DNA from: Oscillospiraceae bacterium
GTDB lineage: Bacteria > Bacillota > Clostridia > Oscillospirales > Oscillospiraceae
DNA: 14,671 nucleotides
Assembly: GCA_902783825.1 (NCBI GenBank)
Contig: CACZSJ010000062.1
Coordinates: 1-14,671 of the forward strand
Direction of reading: 5' to 3'
The notes under the pieces: model-generated
The model's database searches: none
Told to the model about the DNA's origin: nothing
Seen by the model: only the letters and a program-made list of their open reading frames with translations
Translations under genes and position numbers: made by a program
Shown here: positions 7,171-13,486 of the stretch, in pieces
Layout: each line of letters begins with the position of its first letter
Position numbering within the stretch: position 1 is the stretch's first letter

Positions 7171-7617
7171 ATGGCACTCTATAGCGAAAAAGTAATGGAT
7201 CATTTCCGCAATCCCCGCAACGTGGGACAGATCGACGATGCGGACGGCATCGGCGAAGTGGGCAACGCCAAGTGCGGCGACATCATGCGGATGTATATCA
7301 AGGTGGACGACGCCAGCCAGACCATCACCGACGTGAAGTTCAACACCTTCGGCTGCGGCAGCGCCATCGCCACCAGCTCCATGGCCACGGAGATGATTCT
7401 GGGCAAAACTGTCCAGGAGGCCCTGAGCATGAGCAACCGGGCCGTGGTCGAGGCGCTGGATGGGCTGCCCCCTCACAAGATCCACTGCAGCGTGCTGGCC
7501 GAGCAGGCGGTGCGCGCCGCGGTGAAGGATTACTACGACCGTAAGGGCATTGCCTACAACCCCGAGGATTTCCCGGAGGTGGACGAGGACGAGCTCCACG
7601 ACCATTGCGGCCTGTAA
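7171..7617 (+). CDS. iscU: Fe-S cluster assembly scaffold IscU
   Basis: This protein builds nascent [2Fe-2S] clusters from iron and IscS-derived sulfur and hands them to target proteins. The 148-aa product has the three ligand cysteines Cys35 (NAKCGD), Cys62 (FGCGSAIA) and Cys106 (KIHCS), plus Asp37 and His105 beside them. The conserved LPPHKIHCS loop matches the chaperone-recognition region of IscU. AGGAGGA lies seven bases before the ATG. Compared with the roughly 128-aa proteobacterial protein there is a C-terminal tail (about residues 125-148), acidic and ending HDHCGL with a fourth cysteine, Cys146. It is the last gene of the cluster, followed by a large hairpin. Confidence 0.95.
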   Translation: MALYSEKVMDHFRNPRNVGQIDDADGIGEVGNAKCGDIMRMYIKVDDASQTITDVKFNTFGCGSAIATSSMATEMILGKTVQEALSMSNRAVVEALDGLPPHKIHCSVLAEQAVRAAVKDYYDRKGIAYNPEDFPEVDEDELHDHCGL

Positions 7618-7633
7618 GACACGCTTGCAACAC

Positions 7634-7689
7634 GCACAGGCGGCCGCTGCAAAACCTGAGGTTTTGCAGCGGCCGCCTGTGCTTTGTTC
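7634..7689. terminator. Perfect 23-bp hairpin between convergent iscU and phosphoesterase genes
   Basis: A 23-bp uninterrupted stem (7634-7656 with 7660-7682) closes a three-base loop. TTTGTT follows on the plus strand (7683-7688), while the minus side lacks a clear U-run. It begins 16 bases after the iscU stop and lies 26 bases past the phosphoesterase stop. It most likely terminates iscSU and blocks read-through from the other side. The stem is much longer than an ordinary terminator. No gene is visible in this 91-base gap. Confidence 0.75.
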
Positions 7690-7708
7690 GGGCCGTTCCC
7701 CTGGGCAT

Positions 7709-8266
7709 TCAGCACTGTTCCAGCAATTCGTCCAGGCTGCGCGGAGTATAGTCCATATAGGGAAGCATCGCACCGGTATTCGCCATACGGCAGACATCCT
7801 GCCGGACGTACAGCTTTTTCATCAATCGCTTGGCGTTTTCGTTGATGTTCCACTCATAGGCGCTGTGTACATGGCCGTAGAGATGAAACCAGCCAAAATA
7901 CTGGTCGCGGAACGATATCATGGGATAGTGGCACAAAACCACATGCCGGTCGCCGTCCAGGATCTCCCGGTACGCGGCCACTTCCTCCAGCAGATCCCGC
8001 GCCGCCTCCACCGCCTCAAGATCGTCGTGGTTGCCCAGGATCAGGGATTTTTTCCCGTTCAATTTTGTCAGGATCTCCCGCCAGCGATCCGGTCCACCGC
8101 TGCAGAAATCCCCCAGAATCCAGGTGTGATCCTCCGGGGAAACCACCCGGTTCCAGTTGGCGATCAGCGCCTGATTCATTTCCTCCACACTGTCAAAAGG
8201 GCGGTTGTCGTAGGCGATGATGCTTTCGTCGTCGAAATGCATATCTGCAAGATAGCGAATGGTCAT
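7709..8266 (-). CDS. Calcineurin-like metallophosphoesterase
   Basis: A compact 185-aa, single-domain metallophosphoesterase with a complete two-metal site: DMH (Asp8, His10), GDF (Asp53), GNHD (Asn79, His80, Asp81), His113 in CHYP and GHVH (His132, His134). No signal peptide or membrane segment is seen, so it should be cytosolic. The substrate is unknown; small members of this family act on phosphomonoesters or phosphodiesters such as nucleotides. The start has GGAG nine bases upstream. It begins six bases after the stop of the importer ATPase, so it appears co-transcribed as the sixth and last gene of that operon. A link in function to uptake is not evident from sequence. Confidence 0.88.
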   Translation of the reverse strand: MTIRYLADMHFDDESIIAYDNRPFDSVEEMNQALIANWNRVVSPEDHTWILGDFCSGGPDRWREILTKLNGKKSLILGNHDDLEAVEAARDLLEEVAAYREILDGDRHVVLCHYPMISFRDQYFGWFHLYGHVHSAYEWNINENAKRLMKKLYVRQDVCRMANTGAMLPYMDYTPRSLDELLEQC

Positions 8267-8272
8267 GGTCTT

Positions 8273-9016
8273 TCACTCCGCCGCGGCCAAAAGCCGCTTT
8301 GTATATTCTTCCTGGGGATGATCGAACACATCCTTCACGTCTCCCTGCTCCACAATCCGGCCGCGCTTCATCACAAGCACCCGGTCACAAAGCTGGTAGA
8401 CCACGTTCAGGTCGTGGGAGATGAACAGATAGCTCAAATCCAGCTCCTCCCGCAGCTCCTTCAGCAGCCGGAGGATCTGTGCCTGGATCGTCACGTCCAG
8501 GGCGCTGACCGGCTCGTCCGCAATGATGAAGCGCGGTCGGCGGATCAGCGCCGCCGCAATGCTCACCCGCTGACGCTGGCCGCCGGAAAGCTCGTCGGGC
8601 TTGGCTTTCAGCACCTCTTCCGGCAGCTCCACCCGCTCCAGCATTTCCCGGACCCGGCGCTTGCGCTCCGCCGCGTCGTACTTTCCGTAAAGGCGCAGCG
8701 GCTCCTCAATGGACCACTCCACCGTGTACGCGGGATTGAGCGAACTGTAAGGATCCTGGAAAATGATCTGCGGCCGGGGCGTATGATGGATCACTTCGCC
8801 CTGCTCCGGCTCCAGAAGACCCAGGATGATCTTGGCCAGGGTGGATTTTCCCGTTCCGCTCTCTCCCACCAGACCCAGAATCTCTCCGTGGCGAACCACA
8901 AAGTCCACATCGTGAAGCACTTCCTTATACGCCTTGGAGCGGCCAAAAAGGCTGTTTGGCCGGTAACCGCCGCTGACGTGGCGGACTTCCAGGATCAGGT
9001 CATTGTCAGCACTCAT
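8273..9016 (-). CDS. Peptide/nickel ABC transporter ATP-binding protein (OppF/DppF/NikE type)
   Basis: Second ATPase subunit of the importer, 247 aa. Motifs are Walker A GESGTGKST at residues 51-59, Q-loop Gln87 in IIFQDPYSSLNPAY, signature LSGGQ at 143-147, Walker B ending Asp167-Glu168, and His201. The stretch between Walker A and the Q-loop is shorter than in E. coli Opp/Dpp ATPases. The protein ends soon after EEYTKRLLAAAE, so the usual C-terminal oligopeptide-transporter extension is missing. Its length is closer to NikE (about 268 aa) than to OppF (over 300 aa). The start codon overlaps the stop of the preceding ATPase gene as ATGA, with AAAGGAG upstream. It forms a heterodimer with that neighbour by family knowledge. 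Confidence 0.92.
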   Translation of the reverse strand: MSADNDLILEVRHVSGGYRPNSLFGRSKAYKEVLHDVDFVVRHGEILGLVGESGTGKSTLAKIILGLLEPEQGEVIHHTPRPQIIFQDPYSSLNPAYTVEWSIEEPLRLYGKYDAAERKRRVREMLERVELPEEVLKAKPDELSGGQRQRVSIAAALIRRPRFIIADEPVSALDVTIQAQILRLLKELREELDLSYLFISHDLNVVYQLCDRVLVMKRGRIVEQGDVKDVFDHPQEEYTKRLLAAAE

Positions 9017-9801
9017 GCCGTCTCCTTTCTCTGGCGCGTGGGGATCGCCTCGATCAGCCGCTTGGTATAGGGATGCTCGGGATGGAAGAACACGTCATCC
9101 GTCTTCCCAATCTCCACCAAAAGTCCCTTCTGCATCACGGCTACCCGGGTGCAGAGCTTGCGTACCACGTTCAGATTGTGGGAAATAAAGAGCATGGAAA
9201 TCCCCCGCTCTCGATTGAGCTTCTTCAGCAGCTCCAGAATCTGCGCCTGAATCGTCACGTCCAGCGCCGTCGTCGGCTCATCCAGGAGCAGAAGCTCCGG
9301 CTCGATGACAATGGCGGCGGCGATCATAGCCCGCTGCAGCATTCCGCCGGACAGCTCGTGGGGGTACTTGTAATACACCGCCTCCGGGTCCTGCAGCTCT
9401 ACAGATTCCATAGCCTGCAGCACCAGGCGCTTGCGCTCTTCCTTGCTCAAGTCGCTGTGGAGGCGCAGCACCTCGCCCACTTGTTCGCCCACCCGCATCA
9501 GCGGGTTCATGGCGCTCATAGGTTCCTGAAACACGACGCCGATCTTCTTGCCCTGAATCTTGCGCAGCTGCATCCGGTCCGCGTGCAGCAGATCCTGACC
9601 GTCCAGGAGAATCTCTCCGGACAGGCTGCACTGCTTGCGAGGCAGCAGGCCGGCGACGCTCATGGCGGTGACCGATTTTCCGCTGCCGCTCTCCCCCACC
9701 AGGCCCAGGATTTCTCCGTCTTCAATGCACAGGGAGACGCCGGAGACCGCTTCCCGATCCCGGCTGTGAAATTTCACATGCAAATCACGAATTTCCAGCA
9801 T
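9013..9801 (-). CDS. Peptide/nickel ABC transporter ATP-binding protein (OppD/DppD/NikD type)
   Basis: First ATPase subunit of the importer, 262 aa. Walker A GESGSGKS is at residues 36-43, Q-loop Gln92 is in FQEPMSAMNPL, the signature SGGMLQR is at 151-157, and Walker B ends Asp174-Glu175. The signature has Met-Leu in place of Gln-Gln, as in E. coli NikD. The chain stops just after HPYTKRLIEAIP, where OppD/DppD continue into a C-terminal extension. That region is absent, leaving a NikD-like length. The start follows the permease stop by two bases, and its AAGGAGG lies inside the end of the permease gene, so translation is coupled. Confidence 0.92.
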   Translation of the reverse strand: MLEIRDLHVKFHSRDREAVSGVSLCIEDGEILGLVGESGSGKSVTAMSVAGLLPRKQCSLSGEILLDGQDLLHADRMQLRKIQGKKIGVVFQEPMSAMNPLMRVGEQVGEVLRLHSDLSKEERKRLVLQAMESVELQDPEAVYYKYPHELSGGMLQRAMIAAAIVIEPELLLLDEPTTALDVTIQAQILELLKKLNRERGISMLFISHNLNVVRKLCTRVAVMQKGLLVEIGKTDDVFFHPEHPYTKRLIEAIPTRQRKETA

Positions 9802-9803
9802 GC

Positions 9804-10607
9804 TTACGCCTCCTTGTCCCGCTGCTGCAGACCTTCGCCGATCAATCCCACGCCGAAGACCAGCAGGGCGATCACGCTTCCCGTGCTCAGGGCGTACCAG
9901 GGTGCGGCGGCGAACATGCCCTGCGCCTCCGAAAGCATGTAGCCCAGGGAGGTCTCCAGGGGGGTAATGCGCAGAAAGCTCATGCTGGCCTCCGCCAGGA
10001 CGGCGTTGTTGAAGCCGATGGTCAGCGCAGGAAACAGCACTCTGCCTGTGTTGGGCAGGAGGTGCACCAGCAAAATCCGCAGATTGCCCGCGCCCATGAG
10101 TCTTGCGCTGGTGATGTAATTGACGTCCCGCAGCGAGGCAAAGGCCGTGCGCGTAACCCGGGCAAAGCTGGGGATAAAGACGATGCCCAGGGCCAGGATC
10201 AGATTGTATTTGTTCTCCGGTCCCAGCAGACTGATCACCAGCAGGGCAAGCAGAATGCTGGGGAATGCGGTGAGGGTATCGTTGAGGCGCATCAACGCGT
10301 CGTCCACCAGACCGCCAAAATAGCCGGTCACCGCGCCCACAGCCGTCCCCACCACCGCGCCAATGGCCACGGTGGCCAGCGCAATGGAAAGCGTGGTGCC
10401 CATGCCCTTGAGCACACGACTGAAAATATCTCTTCCCAGCTTGTCGGTGCCAAACAGATGGGCCGCGGAGGGGGCCTCAAATTTCATGCCGGTATATGCG
10501 GTGGGCGAATAAGGCGTATGGATCGCGCCATACAGGGTCATCAGCAGCAACAGCCCGGTAATGAGGAGGCCGGCCAACAAGTAGCCGTTGAGTTTCCGCT
10601 TCTTCAT
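9804..10607 (-). CDS. Peptide/nickel ABC transporter permease (DppC/OppC/NikC type)
   Basis: Second membrane subunit, 267 aa. A lysine/arginine-rich N-terminus leads into one helix, then the HLFGTDKLGRDIFSRVLKG sequence that marks the C-type permeases, then about five more helices. The EAA coupling loop reads YITSARLMGAGNLRILLVHLLPN. The start codon overlaps the stop of the upstream permease gene as ATGA and has GGGGGGAAG before it. It pairs with the B-type permease to form the channel, by family knowledge. Confidence 0.93.
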   Translation of the reverse strand: MKKRKLNGYLLAGLLITGLLLLMTLYGAIHTPYSPTAYTGMKFEAPSAAHLFGTDKLGRDIFSRVLKGMGTTLSIALATVAIGAVVGTAVGAVTGYFGGLVDDALMRLNDTLTAFPSILLALLVISLLGPENKYNLILALGIVFIPSFARVTRTAFASLRDVNYITSARLMGAGNLRILLVHLLPNTGRVLFPALTIGFNNAVLAEASMSFLRITPLETSLGYMLSEAQGMFAAAPWYALSTGSVIALLVFGVGLIGEGLQQRDKEA

Positions 10608-11554
10608 ACTCTTCCCCCCAAACGCAGCCGCGGATCGATCCGCTGATTGAGCAGATCCGCAAGGGTACCGACCGCCACCACCCAGAAGGCCAGAATGACC
10701 ACGATGGTCTGCACCACCGGATAGTCCCGGTAACCGATAGAAGCTACCAGAAAGCGGCCCAGGCCGGGGATGCCGAACACCTGCTCAACCACGATGCTGC
10801 CGCCGACGATCTCCGCCATGGTCTGGCCCAAAAAGGTGACCGTGGAAACCAGGGAATTCTTCAGCACATGCCGGGTCAAAACGGCGTGACGGTCGTTTCC
10901 CCGGGAAATGGCAGTGCGCACATAGGGCTTGTTCATCTCGCTGATGACCGTGGAGCGCATCATCCGAATGGTCATGGCAATGCGCGGGATGGCGATACAC
11001 ACCGCCGCGAAAAACAAATGCCGTATGGCGGCGCCGAACTGCGTGTGCAGATCCGGCACGTTCCCCGGAACGAAAAAGCGCAGCACAATGCCGAAGCCGT
11101 AGGAAACAAGCATGCCGGTAAAAAAGGGCGGAACCGCCATACACAGCTGATTGAAGGCGGTACGCAGCCAGTCAAAGGGCCCACCCACCAGGCGGTAGGA
11201 TCCGATCCCAAGAGGGATGGAGACCACCACGATGATCAGAAAGCTCAGCAGACACATGCACAGCGTCACCTCCACCTTGGAGGCAATCAGTTCCCAGACA
11301 GGCTTGCTGTAGTGATAGGAGACGCCCAGGTCTCCGGAGAAGAAGCCCGCCAGCCAGCGGAAATACCGGGTAAAGAACGGCTGATCCAATCCCCACATAT
11401 GCCGCAGCGCCTCCAGGCGCTCCGGCGTGGCTTCCGTTCCCAGCTTGGTCTGGGCCGGATCCCCCGACACCAGATCAAAAGCGGAAAAGGTCAGAAAGGA
11501 CACCAGCAGCATCGTAATCAGCAGCAGGGCGATCCGCTTTAATGTATATTTCAT
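10604..11554 (-). CDS. Peptide/nickel ABC transporter permease (DppB/OppB/NikB type)
   Basis: First membrane subunit, 316 aa from the chosen start MKYTLKRIALL. Family features in order are an N-terminal helix, a periplasmic-side region with SGDPAQTKLG and GLDQPFFTRYFRWL, the motif GDLGVSYHYSKPV, further helices, the EAA loop YVRTAISRGNDRHAVLTRHV, and the B-type signature VVEQVFGIPGLGRFLV. The open frame runs 44 codons further upstream into the binding-protein gene, but AAAGGGGG seven to eight bases before the ATG at 11554 and the match to the family N-terminus support the shorter form. A hairpin fills the gap before it. Confidence 0.92.
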   Translation of the reverse strand: MKYTLKRIALLLITMLLVSFLTFSAFDLVSGDPAQTKLGTEATPERLEALRHMWGLDQPFFTRYFRWLAGFFSGDLGVSYHYSKPVWELIASKVEVTLCMCLLSFLIIVVVSIPLGIGSYRLVGGPFDWLRTAFNQLCMAVPPFFTGMLVSYGFGIVLRFFVPGNVPDLHTQFGAAIRHLFFAAVCIAIPRIAMTIRMMRSTVISEMNKPYVRTAISRGNDRHAVLTRHVLKNSLVSTVTFLGQTMAEIVGGSIVVEQVFGIPGLGRFLVASIGYRDYPVVQTIVVILAFWVVAVGTLADLLNQRIDPRLRLGGRV

Positions 11555-11584
11555 GGGGCAGGCCCCCTTTATCCCAACTTTACA

Positions 11585-11615
11585 GACTCCCCGCCTTTTG
11601 CGGAGGCGGGGAGTC
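11585..11615 (-). promoter_or_regulatory. Intercistronic hairpin between lipoprotein and permease genes
   Basis: A perfect 12-bp GC-rich stem (11585-11596 with 11604-11615) has a seven-base loop and lies 33 bases after the binding-protein stop. On the minus strand it is followed by TGTAAAG, not a U-run, so it is likely to stabilise the upstream message or act as a leaky stop. It occupies the same place as the hairpin at 4391-4415 in the other importer operon. Confidence 0.65.
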
Positions 11616-11648
11616 AAAATCATTTCTTTGTGTTCGTGGACGCCGTGC

Positions 11649-13196
11649 TCAGGAGGCCCAGTACAGCGTGGACACATCCAGCACATACAGCGGATAGAAG
11701 GTCAGCCCCTCCACGCCGTTGCGCACCGCTACCAGATCCGCCATGTCCTGCAGATAGACGTTGGCGGCGTTCTCGGTGAGATTCTTCTCCAGCTGCCGAT
11801 AAAGCGCCGTCTGCTCTTCATCGCTGGTGCTGGTCACAGCCTTGGCCAGAATCTCGTCATACTCGCTGTTGTTGTAATTGGTGAAGTTATTGCCGATCTG
11901 AGAGCCAAAGCGCTCCAGCAGCTTGCGGGCGGTCATGTTGTCGCTGGTCAGGCCGGTGATGGTGCTCTCAAACTGCCGCGCACCGTACACATCGCTGAGC
12001 CACACGCCCCATTCCACCGGGAGGATGGTCACGTTGACGCCGATGTCCTTGAGCTGCTCCTTGAGGACCTCAGCCGTGTCCACATGGGGCTGATAGTTGC
12101 TGGGCACGGTAATGGTCATGTCAAAGCCATTGGGATAGCCGGCGTCCGCCAGCAGGGCCTTGGCCTTCTCCACATCGTGGGTGTAGTAATCGGTCAGGCT
12201 CTCGTCGTAGTACTTGCCAAAAGAGGGGAACATGGAGGTTCCCAGAGGGATACCGTAACCGTCAAAGGCACGGTCAATGATGTCCTGCTTGTCAACGCCG
12301 TAGCACAGGGCCTGGCGGACCCGCACGTCGTCAAAGGGTGTGACCGCATTGTTCAGGTAAAGGGCCTGCACCAGGTTCATGCTGCCCACTTCCACATGGA
12401 AGTCCTTCTCGGAAAGCTGAGCGGTCTGGGTGCTGGTCAGATGCATGACCAGATCCAGCGCGCCGCTCTGAAGACCCATAACCAGGCCTTCTACGTTCTC
12501 GATGATGCGGAAGGTAACCTTATCCAGCTTCGCGGGCGTTCCCCAGTAGTCCTCAAAACGCTCGATCACCATGTTGTCCTGCGCCTGGCGGGAAACATAC
12601 TTGAAGGGGCCGGTGCCCACAGGAGCCGTCTCCTGCTCCTCATAGTCGGCAGGCAGGATGGCCAGGGTCAGGTAGCTCAGCAGCTCCAGGCTGGGCTCGC
12701 TGAGGGTCAGGGTCAGGGTCGTGTCATCGTAAGTGAGGTCCTGGATCACGGCCAGGGCGGGGATCAGCGCGGCGCCGCCGTCAGCGGCGATGCGGTTGCG
12801 ATCAATAGAAAAAACAACGTCCTGCATGTCTACCGTGTCGCCGTTGTGGAACTTCACGCCCTGACGCAGAGTAAAGGTGTAGGTCAGGCCGTCGTCCGAA
12901 ACCTTGACGTCGGATGCGACTGCAGGAACGAGCTGTCCTTCGCTGGTGGGCTTTACCAAGCCCTCAAAGAGGTTGAACAAAACTTCTTTGGTTCCTGCCG
13001 CCGTTGCATGGTGTGGGTCAAGACTGTCGAAGTCCTGTGCGACGCCGACGTTCAATTCCTGAAGCGCCTGCGCGTCCGCCTCAGGGGGTGAGGCCGCTTC
13101 GGGCGCCGCCGGTTCGGAAGGCTTTTTTCCACATCCGGCCAAAAGGGTCAGTGCCAGCGTCAAAACAAGGAAGATTGCCAAAAATCTCTTTTTCAT
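11649..13196 (-). CDS. Peptide/nickel ABC transporter substrate-binding lipoprotein (SBP_bac_5 family)
   Basis: This is the extracellular ligand-binding lipoprotein of the five-gene importer, 515 aa. The signal peptide MKKRFLAIFLVLTLALTLLA ends in lipobox LAGC with Cys22 as lipid site, followed by a Pro/Ala/Glu linker. The SBP_bac_5 core begins at LNVGVAQDFDSLDPHHA, and the sequence GLTYTFTLRQGVKFHNGDTVDMQDV contains the family signature. Two ATG codons stand in tandem. The second (13196) lies seven bases from AAAGGAG and is preferred over the first (13199), which is four bases away. Peptides, nickel or another metal complex could be the ligand. The sequence does not decide, though the companion ATPases are NikDE-like in length. 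Confidence 0.92.
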   Translation of the reverse strand: MKKRFLAIFLVLTLALTLLAGCGKKPSEPAAPEAASPPEADAQALQELNVGVAQDFDSLDPHHATAAGTKEVLFNLFEGLVKPTSEGQLVPAVASDVKVSDDGLTYTFTLRQGVKFHNGDTVDMQDVVFSIDRNRIAADGGAALIPALAVIQDLTYDDTTLTLTLSEPSLELLSYLTLAILPADYEEQETAPVGTGPFKYVSRQAQDNMVIERFEDYWGTPAKLDKVTFRIIENVEGLVMGLQSGALDLVMHLTSTQTAQLSEKDFHVEVGSMNLVQALYLNNAVTPFDDVRVRQALCYGVDKQDIIDRAFDGYGIPLGTSMFPSFGKYYDESLTDYYTHDVEKAKALLADAGYPNGFDMTITVPSNYQPHVDTAEVLKEQLKDIGVNVTILPVEWGVWLSDVYGARQFESTITGLTSDNMTARKLLERFGSQIGNNFTNYNNSEYDEILAKAVTSTSDEEQTALYRQLEKNLTENAANVYLQDMADLVAVRNGVEGLTFYPLYVLDVSTLYWAS

Positions 13197-13218
13197 CATG
13201 CTTCTCCTTTCATCACTG

Positions 13219-13233
13219 CCCCGGTCTCCGGGG
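13219..13233 (-). promoter_or_regulatory. Small hairpin before the ribosome site of the SBP_bac_5 gene
   Basis: CCCCGG and CCGGGG pair around a three-base loop, eight bases ahead of the AAAGGAG ribosome site in the roughly 105-base leader. It could stabilise the 5' end or keep the ribosome site open. The role is inferred. Confidence 0.4.
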
Positions 13234-13242
13234 TCAATGTGC

Positions 13243-13258
13243 GGTTCTTTTCCGAACC
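13243..13258. promoter_or_regulatory. Downstream copy of paired dyad (candidate operator)
   Basis: GGTTCTTTTCCGAACC has 5-bp inverted arms around TTTTCC. It falls in the transcribed leader, about 50-60 bases after the predicted start. Its 14-base core is the same, apart from one base, as the dyad at 13360-13373 on the other side of the promoter. Confidence 0.5.
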
Positions 13259-13311
13259 ATTTGTTTGAAAAAGATTCTTGTTGCGATATTCAGTTTTCCG
13301 GGTCGGGCGTC

Positions 13312-13340
13312 ATTATACTATACCCTCCCAGAAATTTCAA
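13312..13340 (-). promoter_or_regulatory. Strong predicted promoter of the peptide/nickel importer operon
   Basis: On the minus strand TTGAAA (13340-13335) and a consensus TATAAT (13317-13312) are separated by 17 bp. The start would be near 13305, giving a leader of about 105 bases to the binding-protein gene. It is the only good promoter seen for the six-gene unit. Confidence 0.82.
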
Positions 13341-13357
13341 TACATGCGCGTCAAAAA

Positions 13358-13375
13358 TTGTTCTTTTCTGAACAA
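13358..13375. promoter_or_regulatory. Upstream copy of paired dyad (candidate operator)
   Basis: TTGTTCTTTTCTGAACAA has 6-bp inverted arms around TTTTCT. It lies 17 bp upstream of the -35 of the importer promoter, outside the transcript, so it should act as DNA. It shares GTTCTTTTCyGAAC with the dyad at 13243-13258. Confidence 0.5.
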
Positions 13376-13438
13376 GGCCGGCATTTCCCCACCCTCACAG
13401 GCGGTGCGGGCGCTCTTCTGCCCTCCTTTCACCCCATA

Positions 13439-13486
13439 GACGCAAAAAGCACCCGGAATGTTCCGGGCGCTTTTTGCGTCTTTTTT
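13439..13486. terminator. Terminator of the V/A-type ATPase operon
   Basis: A 12-bp outer stem (13439-13450 with 13469-13480), one mismatch and a 7-bp inner stem (13452-13458 with 13461-13467) surround a tiny loop. On the minus strand the inner stem is followed by TGCTTTTTGCG, a U-run that ends transcripts from the subunit D gene, whose stop is five bases before the hairpin. The plus strand also has TTTTTT after the stem, so it can work both ways. The remaining sequence to 13376 shows nothing else. Confidence 0.85.

Noticed and set aside
7640..7676. Hairpin arms as attachment site or transposon ends
   Set aside because: No transposase, integrase or target duplication is present, and the position between two convergent stops fits a terminator.
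7550..9070. Long plus-strand open frame opposite the importer ATPase and phosphoesterase genes
   Set aside because: It is antisense to three genes with complete catalytic motifs, has no ribosome site and no recognisable domain. Long antisense frames are common in GC-rich sequence.
11555..11686. Longer form of the B-type permease starting inside the binding-protein gene
   Set aside because: The extra 44 residues are hydrophilic and read through the intercistronic hairpin. MKYTLKRIALL at 11554 has a ribosome site and matches the family start.
11427..13091. Long plus-strand open frame of about 550 codons opposite the SBP_bac_5 gene
   Set aside because: The minus strand clearly encodes a lipoprotein with signal peptide and family motifs. 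The antisense frame lacks a start signal and known domains.
13263..13277. Third degenerate copy of the dyad, on the opposite strand
   Set aside because: Only about 11 of 15 bases match and the inverted arms are broken, which is within chance for AT-rich leader sequence.
13358..13375. Dyad read as a LexA (SOS) box
   Set aside because: LexA boxes of Bacillota have GAAC-N4-GTTC polarity. Here the arms are GTTC-N6-GAAC.
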